Origin: Macrolepiota albuminosa
Lineage: Eukaryota > Basidiomycota > Agaricomycetes > Agaricales > Agaricaceae
Reading direction: 5' to 3'
Assembly: GCA_027475525.1 (NCBI GenBank)
Contig: JAMWFC010000054.1
Span: 2,658,468-2,722,467, forward strand
DNA: 64,000 bases
The notes beneath the pieces were generated by a model that saw nothing but the letters and a program-made list of their open reading frames with translations, was not told the origin of the DNA and ran no database searches. The translations under genes and the position numbers were made by a program. Numbering within the stretch: position 1 is the stretch's first letter; each line of letters begins with the position of its first letter. Positions 32,176-43,944 of this stretch are shown one piece after another.

Positions 32176-33631
32176 ATGGCGCAACACAACAACATTTATG
32201 TCTTGAACAAAAAATCTCCAGTAAACGGCCCGGAGAACTCAGCATCCACATCCTCTGACAATTCACTGGTTTTGTTCAACCCTCGTAACTTAGCAGTCTC
32301 ATCTCTACGTGATATTCTCCCATGCTCTCCAAATTCTCATAACTCGTATAAACCTTCTGAACTACAACCTCTTGTTCCCGCCGATCGTCATGTAATACTT
32401 TGGCAAACACCTCATAGACTTCTTGCTGACAACAATTTGTCCAAGAAACTTTCTCTCGGGGTCCGCACTAAGTTTTTCATGGTCTTCTATCCACTGTTAG
32501 GAAAGGACATGCCAATCTTATGGTGCAGGAATACTTAGATTCACGCAGTTCTGTGATGCCGAGCACATTCCTAAGAACATGCGTATGCCTGCCGACCCTG
32601 AACTCATTTCGGGTTTTATTGCTAGTCACATTGCCACCTGTTTGGCACAATGCATTAAACTCTGGCTTAATGGTTTACGTCTATGGCACTTATTTAATCG
32701 TGCTGAGTGGATGGGCAACGACCCCTTGGTTAAATCTTTCCAAACCTCTGCTGCCTCTCAAGGTGTTCCCTTCAAACGTCCTCCTCGTCACCCAATATCA
32801 CTTGATCATCTTTGCCTGCTCCACCACTCACTGGACTTCGCAATTCCCCAAAGTTACACCATTTGGGCGGCAGCTCTGACAGCATTCTGGGGGTGCTGAC
32901 GACTCGGTGAACTTCTGCCTTTATCCATTAAAAATTTCGATTCCTCTAGAAATATCATGGTGAATTGTAATATTTGTCTCACTCCCGTTCTTAATCGTTG
33001 TGCCATCACATTTTACATTCCGTGGACAAAAACAACTTGCTTTGCTGGCACCGATTGTTCTCTAACTCAAAGAGGAGATCTCTTCTGTCCTGTTTGCGCA
33101 CTCACAAACCATCTTGCCATCAATCACCCTTCCAGTGGTTCACCTTTATTTGCATTTCAAGATTCACGCGATTCTTCAATTGCATTTCTCACGAAAGACT
33201 CATTTATTTCCATAACAAACAGTAATTAACATCCTCATTCTCTGATTTTCTTTCTGACTTTATGCTTTAGAAATATATTCGACACAAAAACTTGACTTCG
33301 TCCATGGACATAGTTATCGCATCGGAGGTTCGGTCAAACTTCTTGCAGATGGAGTCTCTCCTCATATAGTAATGAAACACGGTGGTTGGAGTTCTCTCTG
33401 CTTCTTAATTTACTGGAGAAGATTGGACACCATCGTTCCCAACGCTGTCGCTGCCGCTTGGGTTGGAGTTCTCTCTGCTTCTTAATTTACTGGAGAAGAT
33501 TGGACACCATCGTTCCCAACGCTGTCGCTGCCGCTTGGGATTCTGCAAGACGTCAATTTGCCGACGATCACAACCTTTCAAATGTTTTAACAACGAATTG
33601 GTCCGACCTTCTAAACATAGCTCTCTTGTAA
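32176..33631 (+). pseudogene. Ngaro-A tyrosine recombinase
   Basis: Blocks match Ngaro-B: NLAVSSLRDILPCSP, LQPLVPADRHVILWQTPHRL, LISGFIASHIATC, PFKRPPRHPISLDHL, AALTAFWGC-RLGELLPLSI (TGA at about 32897 where Ngaro-B has CGA), FYIPWTKTTC. After a 49-nt intron (33222-33270) come VHGHSYRIGGSVKLLADGV (H-x2-R), MKHGGW and IYWRRLDTIVPN with the nucleophile Tyr. A frameshift near 32500, the TGA and seam 6 break the frame; seam 6 is probably artificial, the others real. RxGE Arg, HxxR, HGGW and YWRR are all retained. Confidence 0.85.
33384..33537. repeat. 77-bp tandem duplication, seam 6
   Basis: 33384-33460 and 33461-33537 are identical. It doubles the catalytic Tyr segment of the Ngaro-A recombinase; removing one copy restores the frame to the stop at 33629-33631. 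Confidence 0.95.
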
Positions 33632-33856
33632 ACTTTCCCACTTTATCTCGTAAACTTTCCCACTTTAACTTTAAAAGAAAAAAAAAAAAAAAAAGCTTAT
33701 ATGTACATTATTTTCATTACAGCTATCATAAAATTGCGCGTATATATAGTATTATTAAAATATATTGTTTTCCTTTCATAGTATCTTATGGCGATTTCTC
33801 TAAGGCACAGCTCGGTTGGGTAGGCGTGGCCGATGTTGAGCTGCGCCTGGTTGGGG

Positions 33857-33956
33857 CATCCGCCACGCCCACCGCGCTGTTTCTGCGTACGGAACTTTGC
33901 TTCCCCCCGCCAAACTTATTGTGCATTTTTCTAAGTCCTTTTAAACCCAACCTTAT
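33857..33956 (+). repeat. Ngaro-A repeat B1
   Basis: 100 bp, identical to B2 at 34167-34266, ending AAACCCAACCTTAT. Confidence 0.9.
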
Positions 33957-34106
33957 TGGAAGCTGTGCTACGTGCTTGCCGGCTAGCTCAGCGCGAGATA
34001 AGGCGGGTTGCTTACATGGACTGTCATATTTCCTTTTCGAGTCTTACCACATAGGTAGTGAGACTTGTACTGTCTCACTTCTAACTTTCATCTTTTTCGT
34101 TATTAC
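33957..34106 (+). repeat. Ngaro-A repeat A2
   Basis: 150 bp, partner of A1. It abuts B1, so the B1/A2 junction reproduces the joined ends of a circular intermediate. Confidence 0.9.
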
Positions 34107-34166
34107 CCACCCACCCTCCCTAATATTTCTCGTTTGACGCTGAACAGCTGGAAGGGCCCACCCACC

Positions 34167-34266
34167 CATCCGCCACGCCCACCGCGCTGTTTCTGCGTAC
34201 GGAACTTTGCTTCCCCCCGCCAAACTTATTGTGCATTTTTCTAAGTCCTTTTAAACCCAACCTTAT
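34167..34266 (+). repeat. Ngaro-A repeat B2, 3' end of element
   Basis: Identical to B1; host sequence resumes at CATATCG. Confidence 0.9.
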
Positions 34267-34668
34267 CATATCGTATCGCGTTGCACGCGTGACTGTTGGT
34301 GCGTTGATCGTGTTGTTTACTTCTAATTTGGCATTATCTTTTGGCATTATCTTTTTGATTTCGAACTTCAGATCACTGTGATTGAACTATTTAAATGTCT
34401 CTTATACTTGAACGCATTGCGACCCGAAGTTCGAATTTTCTTTTAATTTCGAACTTCAGGTGCGTTGATCGTGTTGTTTACTTCTAATTTAATATGGTCT
34501 CTTGATTTCGAACTTCAAATAATACAAAGTTTATCGCCGTGCTGCTACAATCGCAACACTATGTGCATAAAAGCATTCTCTGTGTTGACTGAAAAACAAA
34601 ATAAACTCCCTCAATACAATTGCTATAATTTCAAAGCCAGAAAATTACAAACAGACGGTCAACAACGT
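34267..34668. repeat. short direct repeats, noncoding
   Basis: GTGCGTTGATCGTGTTGTTTACTTCTAATTT-type 30-bp repeat at about 34298 and 34459, and GATTTCGAACTTCA at about 34358, 34447 and 34505. No gene seen. It is the 3' flank of the Crinkler-like gene. Confidence 0.6.
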
Positions 34669-36816
34669 TCATAGAATCCATTGGAATTTCAGCTTCTCTC
34701 GCCATTTTTGACCAAGGTTCCCAATGTCGGGCTCACTGCAATTTTCCTGCAGCATTTCTTGCTCCACGCCAATAAAACAGAAGAACCAAGGCACCTCCTG
34801 CGTCCAGTCGGGAAACAGTTTCTCAAGTCTTCTCAGTCCATCTTCTTTCACTGGATACCGCGAACCCAGTGTGATTTGAAACAAGAAAACTCGCTTGTCA
34901 TTGGTGAGCAACACAGAATCAATTGTTGGGAAGGTTGGAGCGTCAGGGCGGATGTACCATGTGGTGGTCTGCGCGAGACAACTGGTGTTCTCGTCAAGGT
35001 AGGAGGTTTGAGCTTCCTTGGTAGGTAGCGTGATTGGTATGGAGTCACTATTGGGCCCATGGCTGATCAAGGTCAGATTGTGCAGATTAGTGTGGATGAA
35101 GGACTCGTAGATGCTTGCAGCAACCGATTGACTGGTGGGCACACGGAGTGACATTCTCCAGAACGCCCACTTCTGCTCTGCAGAAAACACTGCGATGCGT
35201 TTCATGAGTATCTCTTGGATGTACCTCGACCCGGGTCGAACTTGAAACCACTTTCGTGTGTCGTGTGAAGGCAGCACATAGAATACGTTACTGGCACTGA
35301 GATCATCACGTTTGTACTGATTGATGATGGCTTTGTGCATTGCGTTTGTGTCAAATAATGCAGCAAGCGCAAGATCAAGCTCATTGCGGTAGTCGAGCCA
35401 CCCTTGCTCATCAGTAAGGAGTCCTTGGATGCAGCCACCAACCTCTGTGTATCGACTCACCAGATCAGCTTTGGATAAGTGATCAAATAATCCAATCGCT
35501 CTGAGACAAACATGATGAGCGTGACCAAGCAGACTCATCAATAGAAAATCTTACTTGGAGTCGAGGACTTCCTGAAGCGTCCATGGTTCCATATAATAGC
35601 AGGTGCCTCCCCGATCATTGGTCCACCATTTGAATCTGCGAAGCTGGTGCGAGGTGCAGTAGATGATGATCGGCCATAATACTTCGATCGCAGGAAGACC
35701 AGAAGGTCTTGCAACAAGAGCTGCGCACGGGGAATTGTACGACGCGTCTGTAACGGGCTCTGCATCCACGAGGTTCCACGTCTCAGGCATGGACAAGAAG
35801 GCGTTATATCTTTCGCCGAACTCAACGGGGACAGAAAGGAACTGTCGCGGGCCATCTGGCTGGTCATGATACCCGAAGAGGTACAATGTGTCGCGAGTTT
35901 GCCATGTTGTCGGCTTTCCAGCAGCAATCCTCTTAAGTAATATCCAGCGCATGAAGACAGACTTGCCGATTCCCGGTTGCCCGGTGACGATCACAAACGA
36001 CATGCGCTTGTTTGTATACTTATCCTTGTTGTTAGGATCAAGATAGTCGTAAAGGAAGGCGGCTAGTTTGCGATACTCATCACGGACTATATGTTGTGAT
36101 TTGCTTTGCCTGTCAATAATAGACATATCGCATAGATGCCGTCCATCCCTTGTCTGGAAAATCTTTCTCTTCCACTCCTGCGCATCGCGACTGACATGAG
36201 GCGATAGACTGTACCACAGTGACTTGAAAGTTTCTTCGTTTCCGCAAAGCAATGCATCGAAGGTTCCAAGACCTGAATCAGTGAGAGAGACTGAGGTGAC
36301 GAAGTCAGTCTTTCAGGCATCATGATCCGCAATGTTTGTCTATCAAGCTTACTTAGCATGTTTTCAAGGACTTTGAGCGCCCCAAATTTGACCTTGCTCA
36401 TGACTAATCTTGCGTAGGCAGATCGTGCCACATTTGGTATGAGCTCAGCGCTTCCGAAGACAGCTTCGAAGATGTGCTTGGCGCATTGGACGTCATTGGA
36501 GGCCTCTTGTATCTGGGATTGCAAATAATGCAAGACGGACTCTGGGAGGCAGAACAGTCCATGAGTACCGACTACCTATGCGAAATATATGTCTGTTAGA
36601 CTTACTCGACCTGACTCCGAGATCCTTGATCTCGGCCTTGATCGCCTCTAACTTGGCCTTGTCGACTTGCATGTCTGCGTGGGCTATTTCCAGACGGTCT
36701 TCAGATGGGTTCGGGTGGTCAATGAGGGTGTGGTAGCGGTGCTCGGAGAGATTGACGGCAACAAATGCACTCTGCCATTCAATGACAATGTCGATGGTGG
36801 ATTTGAACGATGCCAT
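34669..36816 (-). CDS. Crinkler-type P-loop NTPase with nuclease-like C-terminus
   Basis: Start ATG 36816 (MASFKSTIDIVIEWQSAF). The N-terminal domain runs through LPESVLHYLQSQIQEASNDV and FEAVFGSAELIPNVARSAYA. The NTPase has Walker A in FVIVTGQPGIGKSVFMRW, then LYLFGYHDQ, IIYCTSHQLRRFKWW and YMEPWTLQEVLDSK. After a ~55-nt intron come AIGLFDHLSKADLVSRY and a C-terminal domain with YIRPDAPTFPTIDSVLL and VFLFQITLGSRYPVKEDGL. This order recalls the fungal Crinkler family (NTPase plus a degenerate PD-(D/E)XK-like domain with D..QxT). In free-living fungi such proteins are thought to act in conflict or host interaction; the role here is unknown. About 4 exons, apparently intact; the junction near 36300 is uncertain. 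CACTA lies 132 bp upstream of the ATG. Confidence 0.65.
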
Positions 36817-36947
36817 GGGTGGATGGCGGTGGAATAGTATAGTCGCAGAATGCCACTGTCATATGCTATCCTGACGTCATGTCCGACCAGTGACGTATAC
36901 AACTGCGATACTGATTGTGTCCCATAGGTACATGACTCGATAAGGCT

Positions 36948-36972
36948 CACAGCACAAAGCCTCAAATTTCGA
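36948..36972 (+). repeat. left TIR of CACTA
   Basis: CACAGCACAAAGCCTCAAAT then TTCGA; about 25-29 bp match the inverted right end. Confidence 0.85.
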
Positions 36973-37400
36973 TTGATGTGAAATGCCAGACAAATTCAGA
37001 TTGTCCCAACATTTCTTGACGATTTCAGGTCAAATTGACTCGTAAGAGAATATGACTGAAATGAGACCTTTTTTTGTCATAGCAGCTTGATTTCACGAAG
37101 GTTTTACTGAGTATATATCTATCATTTTTTGGTCGCGTCCTGATTATAAAATCGAACCTGGGTACGCGCGCGCGCGTACGCATTTCAAACGTATAAACTA
37201 GCGCTATAAGCTATTATATTACAATGACAAGAATGTACATGAAAGCTTGGAACGTCGAATCGAGGGATACAATGACACGAACTTTGACAGCAGTCAACGG
37301 TCTTGGCGGATGCAAGTACACGTCACTTCTCTAGATCTCACTGACTGCCACCACATCGAATCATCGATAACGACATCCCTGCTTTTCAAACTTGAATACC

Positions 37401-39160
37401 ATGTCTTCTGCTGCTGAGCCGATGAAGAAAGTCAAACTCTCCGAAATTCTAGGTGGTTTGGATGATGTGAAAGAGCGATTGAAGATCATTGAGGCTTCTG
37501 TGAAGGATACAGAGACGGGGCGCACATGGCAGGAGACTACAAAGACAACGATGAAAGAGCTAGAAGGACTGAAGAAAACCATCGAAAACCAGAGCAAACA
37601 GCTCACAGAGGTCGTTGCAGAGAACAAGAACCTTCGAAAGAAAGTGGAGGTCCTACAGAAGAATCTTGATGACATTCGGAATGAAAATCCAAGTACAACG
37701 TCAGGTGAAAGCTCGGATGAATCTGATCGTGACGATGCCCTGTTAAAATCAGAAGTAAAGAAAGCGGAAGCAAGTGAAGTGGCCTACAAAGATATCAATA
37801 TGAAAGTGCGTGACATATATAATAGAAAACTGACAAAAATGCTGATGGCCTGCATATCAGGAACTGACAAGATATGCATTCTCTCATCAGCTCGGAGTCT
37901 CAAAGAAGATGTTGTCAAAGAACGTACCCTGGTATCCCGACAGCAATGACACATCTACTTGGCCTCGAATTGTTGGGACAGATGATCCAGTCATTCGTTT
38001 TCGATGGGATGAGCCATGGGACCATCCAGACAATTACCGTGCGATCCGATTGATAATGGCATACATGCGAAGGCATGGAGCAAACATCGTGCCAGCAGCT
38101 GCTCCTGCACTGAAATATATCAGTGATGAAGACCATCAGCGACGTGTCCGTGATAGATTTTGGAGTGTTCAGAAGCAATTGAGGGAAGAAGGATTTTTGG
38201 ACTCACGTAATAGACGGATCGAAATGATTGAGGAGGAGGCAGGACCAGAAAATAGGATGAGGTTGGAGAATAATGAGGTAGCGGTGAAAGCATTAGAGAG
38301 CAAGAAGAAGCGTGCTCTTGGAGCTACATTGACAAGTCGAGCACAAGGAGTGAGTCTTGATCATGTGTCAGTCATTCGAAGGCCCAAAGACTAATTTTTT
38401 TTAGAAGCTTGAAGTCCGAAAACGAAAGCGCCAAAACTTACTAGCTGGATCCAAATATCTAGACACGAAATATGATGCAGCCTTCAGTGCAAAGTTAATG
38501 TCTGATGATGAAGATGAACTTGATGAGTCTGGAAATAAAACAGGGCGCTTTGTTTCTCGTGCACCACTTTATCGGAGTAGAGAGGTAAGAAATCTATTTC
38601 TATATAATTAATGTAATGAGAACATACTGAGAGAGTTTCACATAGCTGATTGAGCTCCTTGCGGCCATTGATGCTGCTCCAGATCCTGAGAAGTCTAAGC
38701 GTTATGTGACTCGTATTCATGGTGACCCAATCGACGTACCTCCAAAGAAGTCTAACAAGATCGAGAATAAAGCAAGGCGCTGGATGATTGATGAAACATG
38801 GTTAGCCAAAGAAGAAAACATCAATTTTGATGATGAGACTCGCATTGTAGATAACGGAAAGGCATGGGGTGATGCAGAAGATCCTGAGGAAGCCGCAATG
38901 AGACGAGCGCAAAGACTCGCATTGTAGATAACGGAAAGGCATGGGGTGATGCAGAAGATCCTGAGGAAGCCGCAATGAGACAAGCGCAAATTAAGGAAGC
39001 AAAAAAAGCAAACACAGCAGAGAAGAAACGTAAGTTGGTTGAAGGTGATGCTAAGAAGATGAAGAGGGCAAAACGTAGAGGTAAGAAAACCTCAGATAAC
39101 CGAGTGACAGCTGACAGTGACAACGACGATGATGAGGTGGAGTTACTAATTGATGAGTAA
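37401..39160 (+). CDS. CACTA-borne coiled-coil protein, possible accessory (TnpA-like) factor
   Basis: Exon 1 from ATG 37401 (an in-frame ATG also lies at 37392) encodes a long coiled coil (VKERLKIIEASVKDTE, MKELEGLKKTIENQSKQL, NLRKKVEVLQKNLDDI) and an acidic Ser stretch. The next exon has VPWYPDSNDTSTWPRIV, RFRWDEPWDHPDNYRAI and VRDRFWSVQKQLREEGF. Further exons carry KLEVRKRKRQNLLAGSKYLD, RRWMIDETWLAKEENINFDD and a Lys-rich tail KKRKLVEGDAKKMKRAKRRG ending in acidic DNDDDEVELLIDE. Seam 7 breaks the last exon; removing one copy restores it to the stop at 39158-39160. A DNA-binding or transposase-partner role is inferred only from its place inside the element. Confidence 0.6.
38836..38989. repeat. 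77-bp tandem duplication, seam 7 (one mismatch)
   Basis: 38836-38912 and 38913-38989 differ at one base (GACGAGCG versus GACAAGCG). It may reflect allelic contigs or later polishing. Confidence 0.9.
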
Positions 39161-39248
39161 ATAATGGACAGACCTTTAAAGATTATTCATCGTCATCATA
39201 TAAATACTCTTCAGGCTCATTCCCTGTCTATTTGTTGTTAAATCAAGT

Positions 39249-39402
39249 GTCATACAAAAGTCCAATGAAATGTATACTCGGTCAAGAGAAATAAGCACCC
39301 ATAAGTCCCGTTTGATAACTTCTGAGTCATACAAAAGTCCAATGAAATGTATACTCGGTCAAGAGAAATAAGCACCCATAAGTCCCGTTTGATAACTTCT
39401 GA
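39249..39402. repeat. 77-bp tandem duplication, seam 8
   Basis: 39249-39325 and 39326-39402 are identical; located between the convergent CACTA genes, no coding effect. Confidence 0.95.
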
Positions 39403-39556
39403 GCGAATGGGGATTCTGGCAAGAGGGCTGTCAATCTGTGAGACATTGATGACCTCTGGGGAGTCAAATTCATTTGCGTATGTTGTGTAGATGCCAAGAA
39501 CAGTTGTGCTAATAAAAATTCAATAGAGCTGTTGTACCGTATAGAAATCAAGCTTA

Positions 39557-42500
39557 CTAGAGATCCCAGGGAAATGGAGGCATTTGATGATCACAACACA
39601 TTCGACGGACTATTGCACATACATGGGGAGGCTTGTTGGCTATCTTGATGGTGAGTATTGATATAATTTCGACAGGTATGCGTCGGTCATGATTGTCCGA
39701 TATGAAAGCAATAGAATCAGCCTTCGTTGCATTATTCTGAAGTGAACCATAACGAATGCCATCCTTCCGCACATAAGGCAAAGGCCGGCATGCTTGACTT
39801 CGGTAAAATGGTGTTCCATCATTCATTGAAGTGTCACTGATGATATCGAGATCGGGCCAGAGGTCTTGTAAATAACGAAGGAGGAGAGAATATGAAGAGC
39901 CATCAGGAAGAATGGTTGAGACATCGATTTGCCTTCCAAGACGCCGTGGAAGCGAGACATGATTGTTCAATGATGCTTCGGCACGATAAATAGCAAGTTC
40001 GGTCATCATACCTCCCCTGTTCTCATGACCTTCTTGGCGAATAATTGATTCGACATAGTTTTTTTCGATTTCTGGTGCGTCGTCGGGGAGCAAAACAAGA
40101 TATTCATAGAGTAAGTGTGTCATTACCCAGTTCCGCATCAGTGTGAGCTCTATACGGCCACCATCATGTCCATTATGTTTCACCTTTTCAAGCATTCCAT
40201 TGAAGCGTTCAAATGCAAACAGCCACCAACCATAGACAGGCCCAAAAAGTTTGATGAACTTTGAATAGTGTGTAGATAGATGGTTATTGATTGTCATATG
40301 AATTCCGAGTCTCTTCAATGAGCGGTTATATTGATTGATATAATCTTGTCCGAGTTGAGCCTGATTCATTGAAATAGAGCGAGATCCAAGGAGTCGCACA
40401 CCAAGAGCAAGCTTTAAACCGGCATCATAAATGCTTCTGTAATTTCGGTTGTGCTGTGGAGGATTGATAGCTGTCGGTGGAATTGGTGGATGACCCTGGC
40501 TAATATTGTCATTGGCATCACGCCAAGCCCACCAAAGGATGACAGGAGCAATAGAAATCATACGGCGCCATTCATCTGCCTTCTTGAGTGATTGGTTTTC
40601 ACCAAGCTAGTATTGAAACGTCAATGCAGAGTAAAACTATAATTCTGTAAATAAAACTTGCATTTTTTGGCAATCGGGTAACATGACTAGGCCACTGTAT
40701 GCTATTAATAATGTCTTCAAACCGTTTTTTTGGAGAGTTGTTGCCGCCGTAGCCAGAAAGCATATAAGCCTTAAACAGTACATCATTAAAAAAATGAGCA
40801 ACAACGCCTTCAAACATGATCAATTTAATTGTTCAGTCATCAAGATATCACACGCACCAAGAAAAATATTGTGCATGAAGTCGAGTACTGTTTTAGAAGA
40901 TGGCAGCCATCCAGGAATTGAATTGAAAGCAGCCCATCGAATCCCATGGTCACGAAGAATGGTTTGTTGTCGTGCAGCACCTGCAGCCTTTGAACGGAAG
41001 GCCCACATCAATAGCTGATAATCATCTTTTATTGCAGTAGCTGCAAATCATAGATTAGCGGAGGAAAATACTATAATATAGCACTGGCAACTTACATCCA
41101 TCATAACCTGACAATTGATTAATGTCAAGGACATTCGCATTACAGTAGGGACATGGATGATAATCATGTGTATGCCCAGCAGTTCCGTTGAACTTATGTG
41201 CAGCCGGCGTATCACAATTGTTACATAAACAGTCCGCATAGACCATTGCAGGATCGTCACCATATATTTCCATCTTGATGCCTTCGAATATTTGATCAAA
41301 AGCTCAAAAATACATAAAATTAGTTGACGTACCTTGCTTTAGCTGCTTGAACTCATTAACTATTGACTCCATGCTGTTGTTTAGTTGTTCTCCTGTCGGC
41401 TCTTTGGCTCCAGGCATCATTGAGGGACAGATAACGTTGAAAGAAAGATAACGATGTTCACGAGGGAGATTATTGATGGAAATATAAATGGGACCTGTTG
41501 AATGCGGGCGTCCAGTAAGCACACCAAACCTAAAGTCTAATTAGATGGCACTAAAAAGATGCAATGAATTGCTTACCAGTCGGTGTTTAATGTAAGTTGA
41601 AGTCCGAAGCGATGTGTATACAGTTTGGTAGCATGCGTGCCAGCTACTGGGACATCACGAATAGTTCCCAAGCTTCCAACTTCACGACAGATCCCTGTTT
41701 CAGATTGATACCACATGTCACCATCATGTATGTCCGTCATAATAAACTCAGGGTCTGCATTCTGATTGGGTGTATGCGCTTTATTTCGAGCCACCAAAGT
41801 CGCAAATCCTGGACGCAAGAACATTCGACGAAGACTCTCAATGATTGATACCCGTGGATGAATGAGTGTAGCTATCCGTGCACTATTTTTTTCAGTATAA
41901 AGAATACCTGTGCAATTTCGACTGGGGCAGGCAGGGCTATCAAGATCTTTAAATTGAGCCGGCGTAAAGTGCTTCCAGCAGCTCGGACAAATAGGCTGTT
42001 GAATTATATAGGCATCGGGATCAATTCCAAGACGTTTTCTGGCGCTTTGAAGGGTTCTGACAGGCACTGGGTCCTCTGGAAGTGCGTTTGCAACAGCAAG
42101 AATATTTAACGTTGCAGTGAGGTCTCGAGAAGCATGTTCCCAGCTTAATTTCCCGAAGACATTTCCTAAAACTGCCTTTAAATAAGCCATCCGCACACAC
42201 GGTGCTTCCTTCATCGCAGGTATTCCAAGATTTGGCTCTGTAGCATCGTCATTCTCTGTTGGATCTTGCCATGGATCAGGGTCTGGATCCGGGCTTGCAG
42301 CAACAAAAGTCTCAGCAGTTATTTGCAATGAGGGTGATCTGCGTGACGTTCCACTGCCAGAGGATGGGGTATGAGATGGATGATGAGACTGTGCACGAGA
42401 GAGAGCATGAGATAGTAGTGATTCATGAGATGCTTGACGTGATGGTATACGAGACCCAGATTGTATCCCACTGAAAGAACCGTGACGAGATATTCCCCCA

Positions 42501-42835
42501 TGAGATGATGCAAGCGAAGGGGCACGGAACAGTGTCTGGAGAACCTCTTGATGGCCAGGTACATGAAATGGAGATTCCAAAGGCAATTTTGACAAGATTT
42601 TTGATTGGGTCTCCAGATTCTGAGTACTAGTACCTGTATGTAGTCCATCATCTATTCTTGAAGCTCCAATTATGCTACACTTAGCCAAAGATCCGGACTG
42701 AGGTCTGATGCGTTGTTGACCATAGTTCTTTGTGTGCCGTGCTACTTGCTGCCGTGATTGGTACGTGAAACCTTCTGGATGCTTCGTACACCTTGGGCAA
42801 TAGCAAGGAATACGTACACCTCGATCAGATGGCAT
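39557..42835 (-). CDS. Tnp2-like CACTA transposase, spliced
   Basis: Starts at ATG 42835: CYCPRCTKHPEGFTYQSRQQVARH (Cys/His pattern), a Ser-rich linker, LSWEHASRDLTATLNILAVAN and CPSCWKHFTPAQFKDLDSPAC. Then LTLNTDW joins, across a ~40-nt intron, RFGVLTGRPHSTGPIYISIN, LSFNVICPSMMPGAKEP and, in a further exon, YPCPYC-type HDYHPCPYCNANVLDINQL. Near 41000 are HGIRWAAFNSIPGWLPSSKTV and LDFMHNIFLG. Later blocks are SPKKRFEDIINSIQWPSHVTRLPKN, VILWWAWRDAND, ISMNQAQLGQDYINQYNRSL and WWLFAFERFNGMLEKVKHNG. I recall this block order from basidiomycete Tnp2-type transposases. Introns are short and the frame looks open throughout, so the element could be recently active. Confidence 0.7.
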
Positions 42836-43038
42836 AGGACATCAAGATAAATTGATATAATGGCTGCAGCTGTGGGAATTGGAGAGACGCGTCGACGCTG
42901 ACACGCTCACGCGCGTGCGCGTATATATGTATATGCTCGCACGAGGTTTTTTCCTAAGTCCTAAACATTTCGAATGTAGATCTATGTCAACGTTATTCAA
43001 GTTTCGTCAAATTTCCCAAGAAGAAAAATCTCTGAAAT

Positions 43039-43192
43039 TGAAATGATAGAAAAACATAGAAGAATTTATATATGTTTGTAAATTCCTGTCGGTCGAAATC
43101 TGAGGCTTTGTGCTGTGAAATGATAGAAAAACATAGAAGAATTTATATATGTTTGTAAATTCCTGTCGGTCGAAATCTGAGGCTTTGTGCTG
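43039..43192. repeat. 77-bp tandem duplication, seam 9
   Basis: 43039-43115 and 43116-43192 are identical and double the right terminal region of CACTA, so the right TIR appears twice. The outer copy carries the target duplication. Confidence 0.95.
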
Positions 43193-43194
43193 TG
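43170..43194 (-). repeat. right TIR of CACTA
   Basis: TCGAAATCTGAGGCTTTGTG then CTGTG, inverted partner of the left end. Confidence 0.85.
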
Positions 43195-43306
43195 GCTGGG
43201 TTAAACTTAGACATACTCGAAATGGATAAGCAAGGTTGTGGGAGGAAGGCACGTGTTAGTAACACGTGCTCTGTGCGCAAAAGCAGCTGCGGGATAAGTG
43301 GCCGAT
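43195..43306 (-). repeat. Ngaro-B repeat B2, 3' end
   Basis: 112 bp GCTGGGTTAAACTTAGAC.., partner of 43571-43682 with two substitutions. Confidence 0.88.
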
Positions 43307-43382
43307 GGGTGGGTGGGCCCGCAAATGCTCAGCGTCTTACTGTGGTCTAGTGATACCAATACTACAAGGGTGGGCGGGAGGG

Positions 43383-43571
43383 TCAAGAGAAAATTTTTTT
43401 AAAACGAAGGAGGTAGAGAGACAAATGAGGTCTCACATCGTACTCAAAAGCTTGTGAAACCATAAAAGGAAAAAGGAACCACGAAAGGAAATAGGAGACG
43501 TCCTTAATAATCACCAGCCTTATCTCACGCTAGGCTAACCGGCAAGCGGGTAGCCTCAGCTTCCAATAAGG
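43383..43571 (-). repeat. Ngaro-B repeat A2
   Basis: 189 bp, matches A1. A1 measures 266 bp, which is 189 plus 77, because of seam 10. Confidence 0.9.
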
Positions 43572-43682
43572 CTGGGTTAAACTTAGACGTACTCGAAATG
43601 GATAAGCAAGGTTGTGGGAGGAAGGCACGTGTTAGTAACACGTGCTCTGTGCGCAAAAGCAGCTGCGGGATAAGCGGCCGAT
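43571..43682 (-). repeat. Ngaro-B repeat B1
   Basis: 112 bp, adjacent to A2; the junction AATAAGG/CTGGG is the joined-ends sequence. Confidence 0.88.
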
Positions 43683-43944
43683 ACCCAACCGGGCGCAGCT
43701 ACTTCGGTCGCGCCTACCCATCCAGCTGCGGCCAAATTTCAAAGGAAGGAAGATTATTGTGATTTAATGAGATCGCAGCTACAATTTATATAAGTGAGAA
43801 GGGATTGGTAGAGGAAATCAGTAACACGAGTAGGGAAAAGTAGTGTAATAGGAACGTTGACAGATAGACAAAACGAAAGAAGAAACGGTAAGAGTGGGGA
43901 TGATTTTGCGGTAAGAGTGGGGATGATTTTGCGCAGTAGAAACG
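43683..43944 (-). other. Ngaro-B region between recombinase stop and repeat B1
   Basis: Noncoding; a 23-bp tandem (GGTAAGAGTGGGGATGATTTTGC) at about 43888-43933. Confidence 0.6.

Larger units (their letters stand above)
21945..34266 (+). mobile_element. Ngaro-A, DIRS-order tyrosine-recombinase retrotransposon, interrupted by Copia-1
   Basis: Split direct repeats A1 (21945-22094), B1 (33857-33956), A2 (33957-34106) and B2 (34167-34266) have the A1-ORFs-B1-A2-B2 order diagnostic of Ngaro elements. Order of genes: gag-like, RT/RNase H, tyrosine recombinase. The Copia-1 insertion and an unresolved stretch with the N gap lie between RNase H and recombinase. Without these it would be about 6 kb, like Ngaro-B. 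Frameshifts and stops make it inactive. Confidence 0.88.
36948..43194 (-). mobile_element. CACTA (EnSpm)-like DNA transposon with two convergent genes
   Basis: Ends are CACAGCACAAAGCCTCAAATTTCGA (left, split here by eye) and its inverted counterpart at 43170-43194 with few differences. Target duplication GCT at 36945-36947 and 43195-43197, the 3-bp size of CACTA elements. Contents are a Tnp2-like transposase (minus) and a coiled-coil/basic protein (plus). Subterminal regions carry CG-alternating runs (CGCGCGCGTACGC at about 37160; ACGCGCGTGCGCG at about 42910). It is inserted exactly at the 3' end of Ngaro-B. Confidence 0.85.

Noticed and set aside
43888..43933. 23-bp tandem in the Ngaro-B 3' region as another seam
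   Set aside because: Wrong period; a normal short tandem repeat.
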